From CAVPDA01 sp963702495 (GTDB lineage Bacteria; Pseudomonadota; Gammaproteobacteria; Burkholderiales; Rhodocyclaceae): a stretch of 64,000 nt of DNA. The position numbers were made by a program, and so were the translations under genes. Positions 33,211-42,510 of this stretch are shown here, piece after piece. The stretch spans positions 310,001-374,000 of the forward strand of contig CAVPDA010000010.1 in the NCBI GenBank assembly GCA_963702495.1, given 5' to 3'. The notes beneath the pieces were generated by a model. The model was not told the DNA's origin, made no database searches, and worked only from the letters and a program-made list of their open reading frames with translations. The first letter of the stretch is position 1. The number at the start of each line of letters is the position of its first letter.

Positions 33211-34536
33211 ATGAGACTGCTGCCGCGCACGCTGCTGTGGCGTACCTTCCTGCTGGTGGGTCTGCTGCAACTGCTGTCGGTGCTGGCGTGGTTCGCCATC
33301 TATGCCCAGTTCGGGCGCGAGCCGCGTGCCATGCAATCGGCGCAGATGGCAGTGAGCGTGGTCAACCTCACCCGCGCCGCCCTGGTTTCGGCGCAGTCGG
33401 ACAAGCGCCGCGACCTGCTGCTGGACCTGTCCGACCGCGAAGGCATCCGCGTATACCCGGCCGAAGACGACGAGAAGCTGGCGCCGCTGCCCGATGATCC
33501 GACCCTGCGCCTGATCCGCGACGAAGTGCAGCGCCAGCTGGGGCCGGAAACGCGTTTGACGCTGGCGCTCAACGGCGAGGACGGGTTCTGGGTCAGCTTC
33601 AGCATCGACGACGACGACTACTGGGTGATGCTGCCGCGGGAGCGGCTGGAACAGACCATCCCGCAGCAATGGATCGGCTGGGCCACGGCCGCGCTGCTGC
33701 TGTCCCTGGTCGGCGCCTATCTCATCGTGTTCGGCGTGACGCGGCCGCTCAAGGCCCTGTCCGCGGCGGCGACCTCGATCGGCCGCGGCGAAACCCCCCC
33801 GCCGCTGCCGGAACGCGGCGCCAGCGAGATCGGCACCGTCGGCCGCGCCTTCAACCAGATGTCGCGGGATCTGCAGCAGCTCGACGCCGACCGCGCCCTG
33901 ATCCTGGCCGGCATCTCCCACGACTTGCGCACCCCGCTGGCCCGGCTGCGCCTCGGCGTCGAAATGAGCGGCGCCGATCAGGAGACGCGCGACAGCATGG
34001 GCGAGGACATCGACGAGATGGACAAGGTGATCGGACAGTTCCTCGATTTCGCCCGCGAGACTTCCGGTGAGCCGATACAGCCGCTGGACATCGGTGCCCT
34101 GGTCGCCGACATTGCCGAAGGCTACCGTCGGCGCGGCGCGCCGGTGCAGGCCGAGGCATCCGCCCTGCCCGAGATGGCGGTGCGGCCGCTGGCGCTGCGC
34201 CGCCTGCTCTCCAACCTGGTGGACAACGCCCTGCGCTATGCCGGCAGCGCGCAGCCGGTCGAACTCCATGCCCGCCGGGAGGGCGATCAGGTATTGCTGG
34301 AAGTCCGGGACCGGGGTCCGGGCATTCCTCCCGATCAGGCGGAGCGGCTGAAGCGCCCGTTCACGCGGCTCGACGCGGCCCGCAGCGACGCCAGCGGCGC
34401 CGGGCTGGGACTGGCCATCGTGGATCGCATCTGCCGCGCCCACGGCGGCAGCCTGGCCCTGCTGCCGCGACCGGGCGGAGGATTGATCGCTCGCGTCATG
34501 CTTCCGGTCACCGCTGCGGCGCCCGCTGGTCCATGA
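33211..34536 (+). CDS. envZ: EnvZ-type sensor histidine kinase
   Basis: A 441-residue membrane kinase. Two membrane helices (FLLVGLLQLLSVLAWFAIYAQ at about 13-33 and WATAALLLSLVGAYLIVFG at about 157-175) bracket a periplasmic sensor domain. A HAMP segment follows, then the H-box with His237 (GISHDLRTPLARLRL), the N-box (LLSNLVDNALRYA), and G-boxes (RDRGPGIP, SGAGLGLAIV). All residues for autophosphorylation are present. It pairs with the OmpR-type gene just upstream. Named by arrangement and domain similarity. Confidence 0.88.
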   Translation: MRLLPRTLLWRTFLLVGLLQLLSVLAWFAIYAQFGREPRAMQSAQMAVSVVNLTRAALVSAQSDKRRDLLLDLSDREGIRVYPAEDDEKLAPLPDDPTLRLIRDEVQRQLGPETRLTLALNGEDGFWVSFSIDDDDYWVMLPRERLEQTIPQQWIGWATAALLLSLVGAYLIVFGVTRPLKALSAAATSIGRGETPPPLPERGASEIGTVGRAFNQMSRDLQQLDADRALILAGISHDLRTPLARLRLGVEMSGADQETRDSMGEDIDEMDKVIGQFLDFARETSGEPIQPLDIGALVADIAEGYRRRGAPVQAEASALPEMAVRPLALRRLLSNLVDNALRYAGSAQPVELHARREGDQVLLEVRDRGPGIPPDQAERLKRPFTRLDAARSDASGAGLGLAIVDRICRAHGGSLALLPRPGGGLIARVMLPVTAAAPAGP

Positions 34537-34626
34537 TGGGCAGCGCGCCGGCAATGTCGCTCAAGGCCCTTCCCCGAGCCCGGAAGACGCATGTTACCAT
34601 TTGATTTTTCAGCGTTTATCTGATCC

Positions 34627-35037
34627 ATGACGACCCAATCGGAAACCCCGGTGACGCCCTATGCGATCCTCGGCGGCGAGGCCGGCCTGCGCGCGCTGGT
34701 GCAGCGCTTCTATCAACTGATGGACGAATTGCCGGAGGCCTACGGCATCCGCAAGCTGCACCCGCAGGACCTTTCCGGCTCGGAGGAAAAGCTGTTCATG
34801 TTCCTCTCCGGATGGCTGGGCGGCCCGCCCCTGTTCGCGCAGCGCCATGGGCATCCGCGCTTGCGGGCACGCCACCTGCCGTTCTCCATCGGCGCCCAGG
34901 AGCGCGACCAGTGGCTGATGTGCATGCGCCGCGCCCTGGAGGAGCAGGTCGGCGACACGGGGTTGCGCGACAAACTGTATCGCGCCCTCGCCGACCTCGC
35001 CGATCACATGCGCAATCGCGCCGAGTTCCCGGGCTGA
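34627..35037 (+). CDS. group II truncated hemoglobin
   Basis: A 136-residue truncated hemoglobin of group II (GlbO type): YAILGGEAGLRALVQRFYQLMDELPEAYGIRKLHP, then FLSGWLGGPPLF, the proximal-His region HPRLRARHLPFSIG, and RDQWLMCMRRAL. TrHb2 proteins bind O2 or NO and help oxidative or nitrosative stress handling. It stands alone on its strand 90 bases after the sensor kinase, with a short AT-rich stretch (TTTGATTTTTCAG) upstream that may hold the promoter. Confidence 0.92.
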   Translation: MTTQSETPVTPYAILGGEAGLRALVQRFYQLMDELPEAYGIRKLHPQDLSGSEEKLFMFLSGWLGGPPLFAQRHGHPRLRARHLPFSIGAQERDQWLMCMRRALEEQVGDTGLRDKLYRALADLADHMRNRAEFPG

Positions 35038-35238
35038 AGCGCGGCGGCCGTGCCGATGCTGCATGACGAAACCGAGTTGTCGCGGCCTGGCGAAGGGGGC
35101 ATACTTGATTCGGCGCAACGATTCGCGCCGATACCTTCTGAACCCGCCCCGGCACTCCGTCAGGGGCGGCGCGTCAAAACAGGACGAAACGTACCCTTCT
35201 CAGCCGATTTCAGGCGACCATCATCGAAAGGGATGCAT

Positions 35239-35682
35239 ATGGCCCAAACCACGTGGATTCTCGTCGCGAACGCCAGCAAAGCGAAGCTGTACACCAATCA
35301 AGGCCCGAAAAAGGGGTTGCAACTGCTGAAGGAGGTCGAACATCCCGAGAGTCGTCAGAAAAATGCCGAACTGGTGACCGACCGTGCGGGTTTCATGCAG
35401 GGCAGCGGCAATGGCCACGGTGCCCGCCAGCCGGCGACGGAGCCGAAGCAGCATGAAGCTCACAGCTTTGCCCAGGAACTGGCGCGCGAACTCATCCACG
35501 GCCGCAGCACCAATCAATTCAACCGCGCCATCCTGGTGGCACCGCCCAGCTTCATGGGACTGCTGAACGGCCTGCTGGACGGGCCGACGTCGCAGATCGT
35601 GAGCGACCGCTTCGAAAAGGACTACACCAAGGCGAACGAGAAGGAACTCTCCGCCCACCTCGAATCCTGCATCTTCCTCTGA
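35239..35682 (+). CDS. host attachment (Hae-type) family protein
   Basis: A 147-residue protein of the family annotated as required for attachment to host cells: TTWILVANASKAKLYT at the start, then KKGLQLLKEVEHPESRQK, FAQELARELIHGRSTNQFNRAILVAPPSFMGLLNGLL and EKDYTKANEKEL. The fold resembles the eRF1-like central domain used in stress proteins. The start at 35239 follows AAAGGG at good spacing; an ATG two codons earlier is possible. The name comes from one plant-associated homologue and may mislead for this bacterium. Confidence 0.85.
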   Translation: MAQTTWILVANASKAKLYTNQGPKKGLQLLKEVEHPESRQKNAELVTDRAGFMQGSGNGHGARQPATEPKQHEAHSFAQELARELIHGRSTNQFNRAILVAPPSFMGLLNGLLDGPTSQIVSDRFEKDYTKANEKELSAHLESCIFL

Positions 35683-35941
35683 CGGGACAGGCGGCTCGCC
35701 AAACTCAAACTGAATCCTGTGGGGGCATATGCGCCGGCCATTCCGGTCCGTGCCCCCGCGATGTCCCGACGCTCGACCCGCTCCCCATCTTCGTAACGGC
35801 AGGCTCAAACCGCCCGCGGCGCCGGTTCGGCGCGTGGCGAGATATGCCGGCGGGCAGCCCGCTGACTGAAGCAGGGGCAATTCCGGCCAGGTCGCGCGCG
35901 ACCCGGATCCCCTGAACCTGCCGCCCCTGCTCCACCTTGCC

Positions 35942-36886
35942 GTGATTCACATCGCTCTGATCCTGCTGCTGCTCCTGGCGCTGGCCGTGGGCGACACCCC
36001 CGAGCGGACGATGATGTGGCAGGCGCTTTTCGACGCCGGCCATGTGCCGCTGTTCGGCCTCATGGCCCTGCTCGTGCACGACCTGCTAGCGACAAGGTGG
36101 CCGCGCTCCGGTGCATGGCGACCTGCGCTCCTTTCCTTCGCCATTACCGTCGCCGTCGGTGCCTTCGCGGAGTTCCTGCAAACGTACCAGCCCGGCCGCG
36201 AGGCATCCCTCACCGATCTGCTGCGCGATGCGGCGGGGGCGGGAGCGTTTCTCCTGGCGCGCGAGGCACATCGCCGCGGGACGTGGTCCGGCGCGCCCGG
36301 GTCGCGGCGGGTCCGCACCGCCTTCGCGGTTGCCGCCATCGCATTGCTGTTCGGAGCGACTGCGCAGCTTTCGCTCACCCTGGCCGTGCTCGCCGAGCGT
36401 GCCCGCGCCTTCCCGGTCCTGGCGCGCTTCGACGGTTCCTGGTGGGAGAGCGCGCTCATCGAGACCGGGGATAGCGTACTGACACCCGCCACATTCACCC
36501 CGTCGCCGCCGGGAATGCCCTCCGGACTCGCCCGCCTCGATCTGCAGCCGGCAACCTATCCCGGCCTCACCATCGACGAACCCTATCCGGACTGGCGCGG
36601 CTACCAGCGGCTCGTGCTGACCATCGTTTCGGACCTGGACGGGCCGATCCCGCTGACGCTGCGAGTGCACGACGCCGCGCACGACGACCGCTATGGCGAC
36701 CGCTTCAACACGCGGTTGATGGTGATGCCCGGCGCCAACCGCCTGACCATCCCCCTGGAAGAGATTCGCCGCGCGCCCGCGGGCCGCGAGATGGACCTGA
36801 GCCGCATCCGCGGCATCGTCCTGTTCGCGTACCGCCTCGACCATGCGGCCCATATTTATGTGGGGGAAATCCGGCTGGAACGGTGA
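35942..36886 (+). CDS. VanZ-like membrane protein with C-terminal beta-rich domain
   Basis: A 314-residue protein starting at a GTG. Residues 1-165 contain about five membrane helices in the VanZ pattern (MIHIALILLLLLALAVG, HVPLFGLMALLVHDLL, FAITVAVGAFAEFLQTYQPG with the conserved EFLQ, then SLTDLLRDAAGAGAF). Residues about 170-314 are an extracytoplasmic domain (FDGSWWESALIETG, GLARLDLQPATYPGLTIDEP, YQRLVLTIVSDL) resembling carbohydrate-binding beta sandwiches. The fusion is seen in some other proteobacteria. The 259 bases upstream hold no gene I can support. Confidence 0.82.
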   Translation: MIHIALILLLLLALAVGDTPERTMMWQALFDAGHVPLFGLMALLVHDLLATRWPRSGAWRPALLSFAITVAVGAFAEFLQTYQPGREASLTDLLRDAAGAGAFLLAREAHRRGTWSGAPGSRRVRTAFAVAAIALLFGATAQLSLTLAVLAERARAFPVLARFDGSWWESALIETGDSVLTPATFTPSPPGMPSGLARLDLQPATYPGLTIDEPYPDWRGYQRLVLTIVSDLDGPIPLTLRVHDAAHDDRYGDRFNTRLMVMPGANRLTIPLEEIRRAPAGREMDLSRIRGIVLFAYRLDHAAHIYVGEIRLER

Positions 36887-36912
36887 CGACGGGCGCCTGA
36901 CGACGCTCGCGC

Positions 36913-37467
36913 CTACTCTTGGAGCGGAAAACGCATGAGGGGCCGGTAGTCGGCACCTTCCGCCTTGAGCACCGATTCCACCAGCGCGAACTCGCTCACC
37001 GGCCACGGCAGGGACGGCATGCGCGGCGGGTCCTGGGAGCATTGCGCCTTGCGCAGCAGCGTGACGTGGGCGGCGAAAGGCCGATGGTCCAGCCGGTAGC
37101 CCGCCGCCCGCAGCGAGCCGTTCAACTCCCTGACCAGCAGTTCCAGGGCCGGCGGCAGCGCGCTCGCGCCCGCCCAGACGATGCGGTTATGGCGCCACCA
37201 GCCGGTCTGGTCGAGGGCCAGTTCGAAGCGCGGGGCGTGGACAGCGGCGCCGATCGCCTGCAGCTCGGCGACTTGCGCCTCGCTCACCGCGCCGATGAAA
37301 GCGAGCGTCACATGCAGCGTTTCCGGGCGCATCCGGCGGCCGCCGCAGCGGCGGGCAGCGGCCTGCGCGGCCGCCGCCAGCGCGCCCGCGACCCCCGCAT
37401 CCGGCCAAATGGCGAAGAAGACGCGCCGCTGCGTGCCCGTCCCCGCGGTGCCCGCTTCAGTCGGCAC
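36913..37467 (-). CDS. thpR: RNA 2',3'-cyclic phosphodiesterase (2'-5' RNA ligase family)
   Basis: A 184-residue 2H phosphoesterase with the two HxTx motifs, LHVTLAF near residue 52 and AHVTLLR near 134. The start RRVFFAIWPDAGV is typical of the ThpR/LigT family, which opens 2',3'-cyclic phosphates in RNA. Translation starts at a GTG at 37467, 11 bases inside the end of ispF, so the genes are coupled. It is the last of the ispD-ispF-thpR run. Confidence 0.92.
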   Translation of the reverse strand: MPTEAGTAGTGTQRRVFFAIWPDAGVAGALAAAAQAAARRCGGRRMRPETLHVTLAFIGAVSEAQVAELQAIGAAVHAPRFELALDQTGWWRHNRIVWAGASALPPALELLVRELNGSLRAAGYRLDHRPFAAHVTLLRKAQCSQDPPRMPSLPWPVSEFALVESVLKAEGADYRPLMRFPLQE

Positions 37468-37957
37468 GCGGGCGCCTGCGCGCGACCAGGGCCACCGCCT
37501 GGGCCGCGATGCCTTCGCCGCGGCCGGTGAATCCGAGCCGCTCGGTGGTCTTGGCCTTGACGTTGACCCGGTCCGGATCGACGCCGAGGTCGGCCGCGAT
37601 GTTGGCGACCATCTGCGGCGCGTGGGGCGCCAGCTTCGGCGCGCGGGCGATCACCGTGGCATCGATGTTGACCGCCTCGAATCCGGCCTCGGCCACGCGC
37701 CGCGCCGCCTCCCGCAGCAGGACGCGGCTGTCGGCGCCGCAGAACCGTGCGTCGGTATCGGGGAAGTGCCGGCCGATGTCGCCCAGGCCGGCCGCCCCCA
37801 GCAGGGCATCGGTCACCGCATGCAGCAGCACGTCGGCGTCGGAGTGGCCGAGCAGGCCGCGTTCGAACGGAATGTCGACGCCGCCGATGACCAGCCGCCG
37901 CCCCGGCACCAGTGCATGCACGTCGAAACCCTGGCCGATCCTGAAATCCGTCGCCAC
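37457..37957 (-). CDS. ispF: 2-C-methyl-D-erythritol 2,4-cyclodiphosphate synthase IspF
   Basis: A 166-residue enzyme of the non-mevalonate isoprenoid pathway. Zinc ligands Asp12, His14 and His46 are in GQGFDVHAL and HSDADVLLHAV, at the family offsets. KTTERLGFTGRGEGI is the C-terminal signature. I chose the GTG at 37957 (GGGAG upstream) one base after the ispD stop; an ATG at 37978 inside ispD would add seven residues. ispD and ispF catalyse the third and fifth steps and are often adjacent. Confidence 0.95.
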   Translation of the reverse strand: MATDFRIGQGFDVHALVPGRRLVIGGVDIPFERGLLGHSDADVLLHAVTDALLGAAGLGDIGRHFPDTDARFCGADSRVLLREAARRVAEAGFEAVNIDATVIARAPKLAPHAPQMVANIAADLGVDPDRVNVKAKTTERLGFTGRGEGIAAQAVALVARRRPRAD

Positions 37958-37958
37958 C

Positions 37959-38648
37959 TCAGCTCTCCCGGTTGGCAAGTATCCACTCGGCCAGCCTGAG
38001 ATCGAGCGGATAGGTCACTTTGAGGTTCGTCGCGTCCGCCGCCACCAGCTTCGGCCGCAGCCCAAACGCTTCCACCGCCGAGGCCTCGTCGGTGACATCG
38101 CGCGTGCGGTCCAGCGCCCGGCGCAGGCTGTGGTAGCGGAACATCTGCGGCGTCTGCGCCTGCCACAGGCCCTCGCGCGGCACGGTCGCGGCGATGCGCG
38201 ATTCGGCGTCGGCACGCTTCAGCGTGTCGGCGAGCGGCACCGCTAGTATCCCGCCGTCATCATCTTCGCCGACCTCGCGCAGCAGGCGCTCGACATGGTG
38301 ATCGTCGAGGCAGGGACGCGCCGCATCGTGCACCAGGACCCAGTCGAGGGCGCCCACTTCGCCCGCGATGGCGCGCAGGCCGTTGCGCACCGTCTCGGCG
38401 CGGCTGGCTCCGCCGCAAAACAGCGGCCGCAGCTTGGCCGCCAGAGGCGTCCAGTCGTGCCGCTGCCACTGCCCGTCATCCACCGCCAGCACCACGTACA
38501 CCCGGCTCACCGCCTGCACGCGGCACAATGCGGCCAGGGCGTGGTACAGCAGCGGCCGCCCGGCCAGGGACAGGTACTGCTTGGGCTGTGCCTCTCCCAT
38601 GCGCGAGCCGCTGCCCGCGGCGGGAACCAACGCGAAATGCTTGCTCAT
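37959..38648 (-). CDS. ispD: 2-C-methyl-D-erythritol 4-phosphate cytidylyltransferase IspD
   Basis: A 229-residue cytidylyltransferase. The CTP loop is ALVPAAGSGSRMGEAQPKQYLSLAGRPLL. VLVHDAARPCLDD and LWQAQTPQMFRY are diagnostic, as is the late TDEASAVEAFG. It joins CTP to methylerythritol phosphate. It leads the leftward ispD-ispF-thpR run and diverges from the AmmeMemoRadiSam operon across 220 bases. Confidence 0.96.
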   Translation of the reverse strand: MSKHFALVPAAGSGSRMGEAQPKQYLSLAGRPLLYHALAALCRVQAVSRVYVVLAVDDGQWQRHDWTPLAAKLRPLFCGGASRAETVRNGLRAIAGEVGALDWVLVHDAARPCLDDHHVERLLREVGEDDDGGILAVPLADTLKRADAESRIAATVPREGLWQAQTPQMFRYHSLRRALDRTRDVTDEASAVEAFGLRPKLVAADATNLKVTYPLDLRLAEWILANRES

Positions 38649-38798
38649 CGTTTGGGTCGAATCCTCGATCGCCGGCCGGGATTATCGCCCAAGATGGCGG
38701 CAAGCTTGCGCCGGCGCGCCATCCGGCCGTCTTGCGGCGCCATGACAGGCTGGAAGGCATCTTGACGAGGCGCAATACTCGCGCTGCGAGCCGAAATC

Positions 38799-38804
38799 TA
38801 TAAT
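38799..38804 (+). promoter_or_regulatory. TATAAT, possible -10 of the AmmeMemoRadiSam operon
   Basis: A perfect TATAAT lies 65 bases upstream of the first gene in the otherwise GC-rich divergent gap after ispD. No clear -35 hexamer stands 16-18 bases before it, so this is only a candidate. Confidence 0.35.
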
Positions 38805-38868
38805 GCTTGTGGGGAATCGATTCAACCGCCGCGTTCCCCATAACGATCTTGAGGATGCCCAAAGCGCC

Positions 38869-39684
38869 ATGAACGAGATCCGCCCCGCCGCCGTCGCCGG
38901 CATGTTCTATCCGGGAGATCCGGGAACCCTGAGGCACGACGTCGCTTCCATGCTCGCGGCAGCGCACGCTCCGCCGGCTACGGCCGAGCACCCGCCGAAG
39001 GCGCTCATCGTGCCCCACGCCGGTTATGTCTATTCCGGTCCCGTCGCGGCCAGCGCCTATGCGCGGCTCAAGCCGTGGCGCGACACGATCCGGCGCGTCG
39101 TGATGTTCGGCCCGGCCCACCGCGTGGCGGTGCAGGGTCTGGCGCTGCCGGACGCCGCGGCCTTCGAGACGCCGCTGGGCAGGGTACCGGTCGATGCCGA
39201 TGCCGTGGCGCAGGTGCAATCGCTGCCGCAGGTGGTGCTCAGCCCGCGCGCCCACGCCCTGGAGCATTCGCTGGAAGTGCAGCTGCCGTTCCTGCAGAGC
39301 GTGCTCGGCGAGTTCAGCGTGGTGCCGTTCGCCGTCGGCTTCGCCGAGGCGGCCGAAGTGGCCGAAGTGATCGAGTTGCTTTGGGGTGGAGAGGAAACCC
39401 TGATCCTGATCAGCTCCGACCTCTCGCACTACCATCCGTACCGCGAGGCGCAGGCCTTCGATCGCGCCACCGCGGACGCCATACTCGCGCTCAATCCGCA
39501 ACTCGATCACGAGCAGGCCTGCGGCGCCACGCCGATCACCGGTCTGATCCTGTGCGCCCGCCACCACGGGCTCACGCCCCAGTTGCTGGATCTGCGCAAC
39601 TCTGGCGACACGGCCGGCGATCGCGCGCGGGTGGTCGGCTACGCCTCGCTCGCCTTCTATGACGAGAGCCATGATGTCCGCTGA
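38869..39684 (+). CDS. amrB: AmmeMemoRadiSam system protein B (Memo family)
   Basis: A 271-residue Memo-like protein: RPAAVAGMFYPGDPGTL, IVPHAGYVYSGPVAASAYA, VVMFGPAHRVAV, EHSLEVQLPFLQ, SSDLSHYHPY and DRARVVGYASLAF. The fold resembles extradiol dioxygenases, and conserved His residues (PHAGY, GPAH, DLSHY) would bind metal. Memo, AMMECR1 and a radical SAM protein form a widespread but uncharacterised trio, and all three follow one another here. The ATG at 38869 fits the usual family start; an upstream ATG at 38803 is unlikely. Confidence 0.93.
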   Translation: MNEIRPAAVAGMFYPGDPGTLRHDVASMLAAAHAPPATAEHPPKALIVPHAGYVYSGPVAASAYARLKPWRDTIRRVVMFGPAHRVAVQGLALPDAAAFETPLGRVPVDADAVAQVQSLPQVVLSPRAHALEHSLEVQLPFLQSVLGEFSVVPFAVGFAEAAEVAEVIELLWGGEETLILISSDLSHYHPYREAQAFDRATADAILALNPQLDHEQACGATPITGLILCARHHGLTPQLLDLRNSGDTAGDRARVVGYASLAFYDESHDVR

Positions 39685-40224
39685 CCTGGGCGAAGTGCTG
39701 CTGCGCATTGCGCGTAATGCCATCGGCAGCCGCTTCGAACTGCCCGCAGCGCCCGAACCCGAGCACGAGGCCCTGGCACGTCCCGGCGCCACCTTCGTCA
39801 CCCTGACGCGCAACGGCGATCTGCGCGGCTGCATCGGCACCCTCGAAGCCCATCGACCCCTCGGCGTGGACGTGCGCGAAAATGCCATCGCAGCGGCTTT
39901 CCGCGATCCCCGTTTCGAGCCGCTAGGGCGCGAGGAACTGCCGGGCACGCGCATCGAAGTGTCGCTGCTGACGTCCCCCGAGTTCATGAGCTTTGCCGAC
40001 GAGAAGGATGCCCTGGCGCAGTTGCGCCCGAACGTGGATGGCGTGATCCTGGTCTACAACTGTCAGCGCGCGACCTTTCTGCCCCAGGTCTGGGAGAGCC
40101 TGACCGACCCGCGGCAGTTCATGGCCCACCTCAAGCGCAAGGCGGGCCTGGCGCCGGATTTCTGGCACGACAGCGTGATGGTGGCGCGCTATCAGGTGAC
40201 CAAGTGGAAGGAGCCGGAGGCGGC

Positions 40225-40237
<13 letters not shown>
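39671..40237 (+). CDS. amrA: AmmeMemoRadiSam system protein A (AMMECR1 family)
   Basis: A 188-residue AMMECR1-domain protein. The hallmark LRGCIGTLEAHRPLG is near residue 55, followed by NAIAAAFRDPRFEPLGREEL and NVDGVILVYNCQRATFLPQVWE. The conserved Cys and the Gly-rich loop suggest a catalytic or ligand role, but none is proven. The gene overlaps the Memo gene by 14 bases and the radical SAM gene by 13 bases, so the three are translated together. The start could be either of two adjacent ATGs or one at 39659. Confidence 0.92.
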
Positions 40238-41316
<1,079 letters not shown>

Positions 41317-41332
41317 GAGCGCGCTCCTGCCC

Positions 41333-41719
41333 ATGGGCGAGGCGAGCATAAGCATCCCGGCCGGCGGCGACCTGCGGCTCGAAGGCACGCTGGTGCTGCC
41401 GGAAGGCGCCCGCGGCGTGGTCGCCTTCGCCCACGGCAGCGGCAGCAGCCGGTTCAGCCCGCGCAACGTGTACGTCGCCCGGGTGCTGCAGGAAAATCGC
41501 ATCGCGACGCTGCTGATCGTCGGCAGCCACGATGGCGTCGTCATCGATCTCAATCGCCGGGCGGCGGCCCATGTCGCATGCACCAGGGAACTGGTCATCG
41601 TGCCCGGCGCCTCCCATCTGTTCGAAGAGCCGGGCACCCTGGAGCAGGCCGCGCGCCACGCCGCCGCCTGGTTCGAGCGCTGGTTCGCGGCGCGACCGTC
41701 GCGAGCCGCGATTGCCTAG
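41333..41719 (+). CDS. alpha/beta hydrolase remnant with internal deletion (dienelactone hydrolase type)
   Basis: A 128-residue open frame. The N-terminal half (LVLPEGARGVVAFAHGSGSSRFSPRN, ARVLQENRIATLL) and the C-terminal part (LLIVGSHDGVVIDLNRRAAAHV, IVPGASHLFEEPGTLEQAARHA) are normal pieces of a hydrolase usually about 215 residues long. The middle, with the GxSxG-type nucleophile, is missing: ATLL runs straight into LLIVG. About 85 residues have been lost in frame, probably between short repeats coding for TLL. It is likely inactive although no stop interrupts it. It ends four bases into the convergent phosphoribosyltransferase gene. Confidence 0.8.
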   Translation: MGEASISIPAGGDLRLEGTLVLPEGARGVVAFAHGSGSSRFSPRNVYVARVLQENRIATLLIVGSHDGVVIDLNRRAAAHVACTRELVIVPGASHLFEEPGTLEQAARHAAAWFERWFAARPSRAAIA

Positions 41720-42348
41720 CCCGGCGCGGCGCCGAGAATCTCGATCACCTCGTCGTCCTCCACCTGGCCGAAGTCGAGGTAGAACTGGCCTACGGCGCGG
41801 AAGTCGTCCGGCGCTTCCAGGCATATCACCTCGTCGCAGTATTGCGCCACCTGCTCCAGCGTGTCCGGCGGCGCCACCGGAACGGCGCAGATGAGCTTCT
41901 GCGGATTGCGGTTGCGCAGGGCGTGCAGCGCCGCGATCATGGTGGAGCCGGTGGCCAGACCGTCGTCGATTACGATGACGATGCGCCCGGCCGGATCGTG
42001 GGCCGGACGCAGCGGCGAATACTGGGTGCGGCGCTGCCGGATTCGCGCGAGTTCCGCCTCCTTCTGGCGCTCGATATAGGCGGCGTCGGCGCCCGCGGCC
42101 CGGGCATCGGGCGTGACATAGGCCCAGCCCGATTCGTCGATGGCGCCGATGGCGTATTCCGGATTGCCCGGCGCCCCCAGCTTGCGCACCAGCACCACGT
42201 CCAGTTCGCCGCCGAGCGCCGCAGCAATCACCTGCCCCATCGGCACCGCGCCGCGCGGGATCGCCAGCACCAGCGGATTCCTGCCGGCGTAATCGACCAG
42301 CCGCTGCGCCAGCAGTTGCGCCGCCTGGATTCTGTCCGTGAATAACAT
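41716..42348 (-). CDS. phosphoribosyltransferase-family protein
   Basis: A 210-residue PRTase. The PRPP-binding motif IVIVIDDGLATGST is at 123-136. The N-terminal part reads DRIQAAQLLAQRLVDYAGRNPLVLAIPRGAVPMG and VVLVRKLGAPGNPEYAIGAI, typical of the stand-alone PRTase type often fused to dienelactone hydrolases in other bacteria. GGAGG lies five bases before the ATG. The convergent hydrolase remnant next to it echoes that pairing. The substrate is unknown. Confidence 0.9.
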   Translation of the reverse strand: MLFTDRIQAAQLLAQRLVDYAGRNPLVLAIPRGAVPMGQVIAAALGGELDVVLVRKLGAPGNPEYAIGAIDESGWAYVTPDARAAGADAAYIERQKEAELARIRQRRTQYSPLRPAHDPAGRIVIVIDDGLATGSTMIAALHALRNRNPQKLICAVPVAPPDTLEQVAQYCDEVICLEAPDDFRAVGQFYLDFGQVEDDEVIEILGAAPG

Positions 42349-42463
42349 GCCTGCCTCCGCGTCGCCACGCTGCTTATTTATCGACCCTGCGCGCTCGCGT
42401 CGCAAGGAGAATTCGCAATCGTGAGGCCGCTGCCGCGCCGCGGCCCGGCTTCTCCGATTACCT

Positions 42464-42469
42464 TATAAT
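42464..42469 (+). promoter_or_regulatory. TATAAT, possible -10 of mfd
   Basis: CTTATAATTC lies 42 bases before the mfd ATG in a GC-rich gap, a good -10 match. No strong -35 is seen at the right distance. Confidence 0.4.
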
Positions 42470-42510
42470 TCGCGCTTCCCGCCCATGGCCGCAGCCGCAC
42501 CTCTTCCCCG

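Noticed and set aside
32443..34536. Possible copper or phosphate two-component pair instead of OmpR/EnvZ
   Set aside because: Receiver and kinase features fit the OmpR/EnvZ group best and no copper or phosphate genes are adjacent.
35040..35238. Possible small gene or RNA between the truncated hemoglobin and host-attachment genes
   Set aside because: No start with ribosome site and no conserved pattern; probably promoter DNA.
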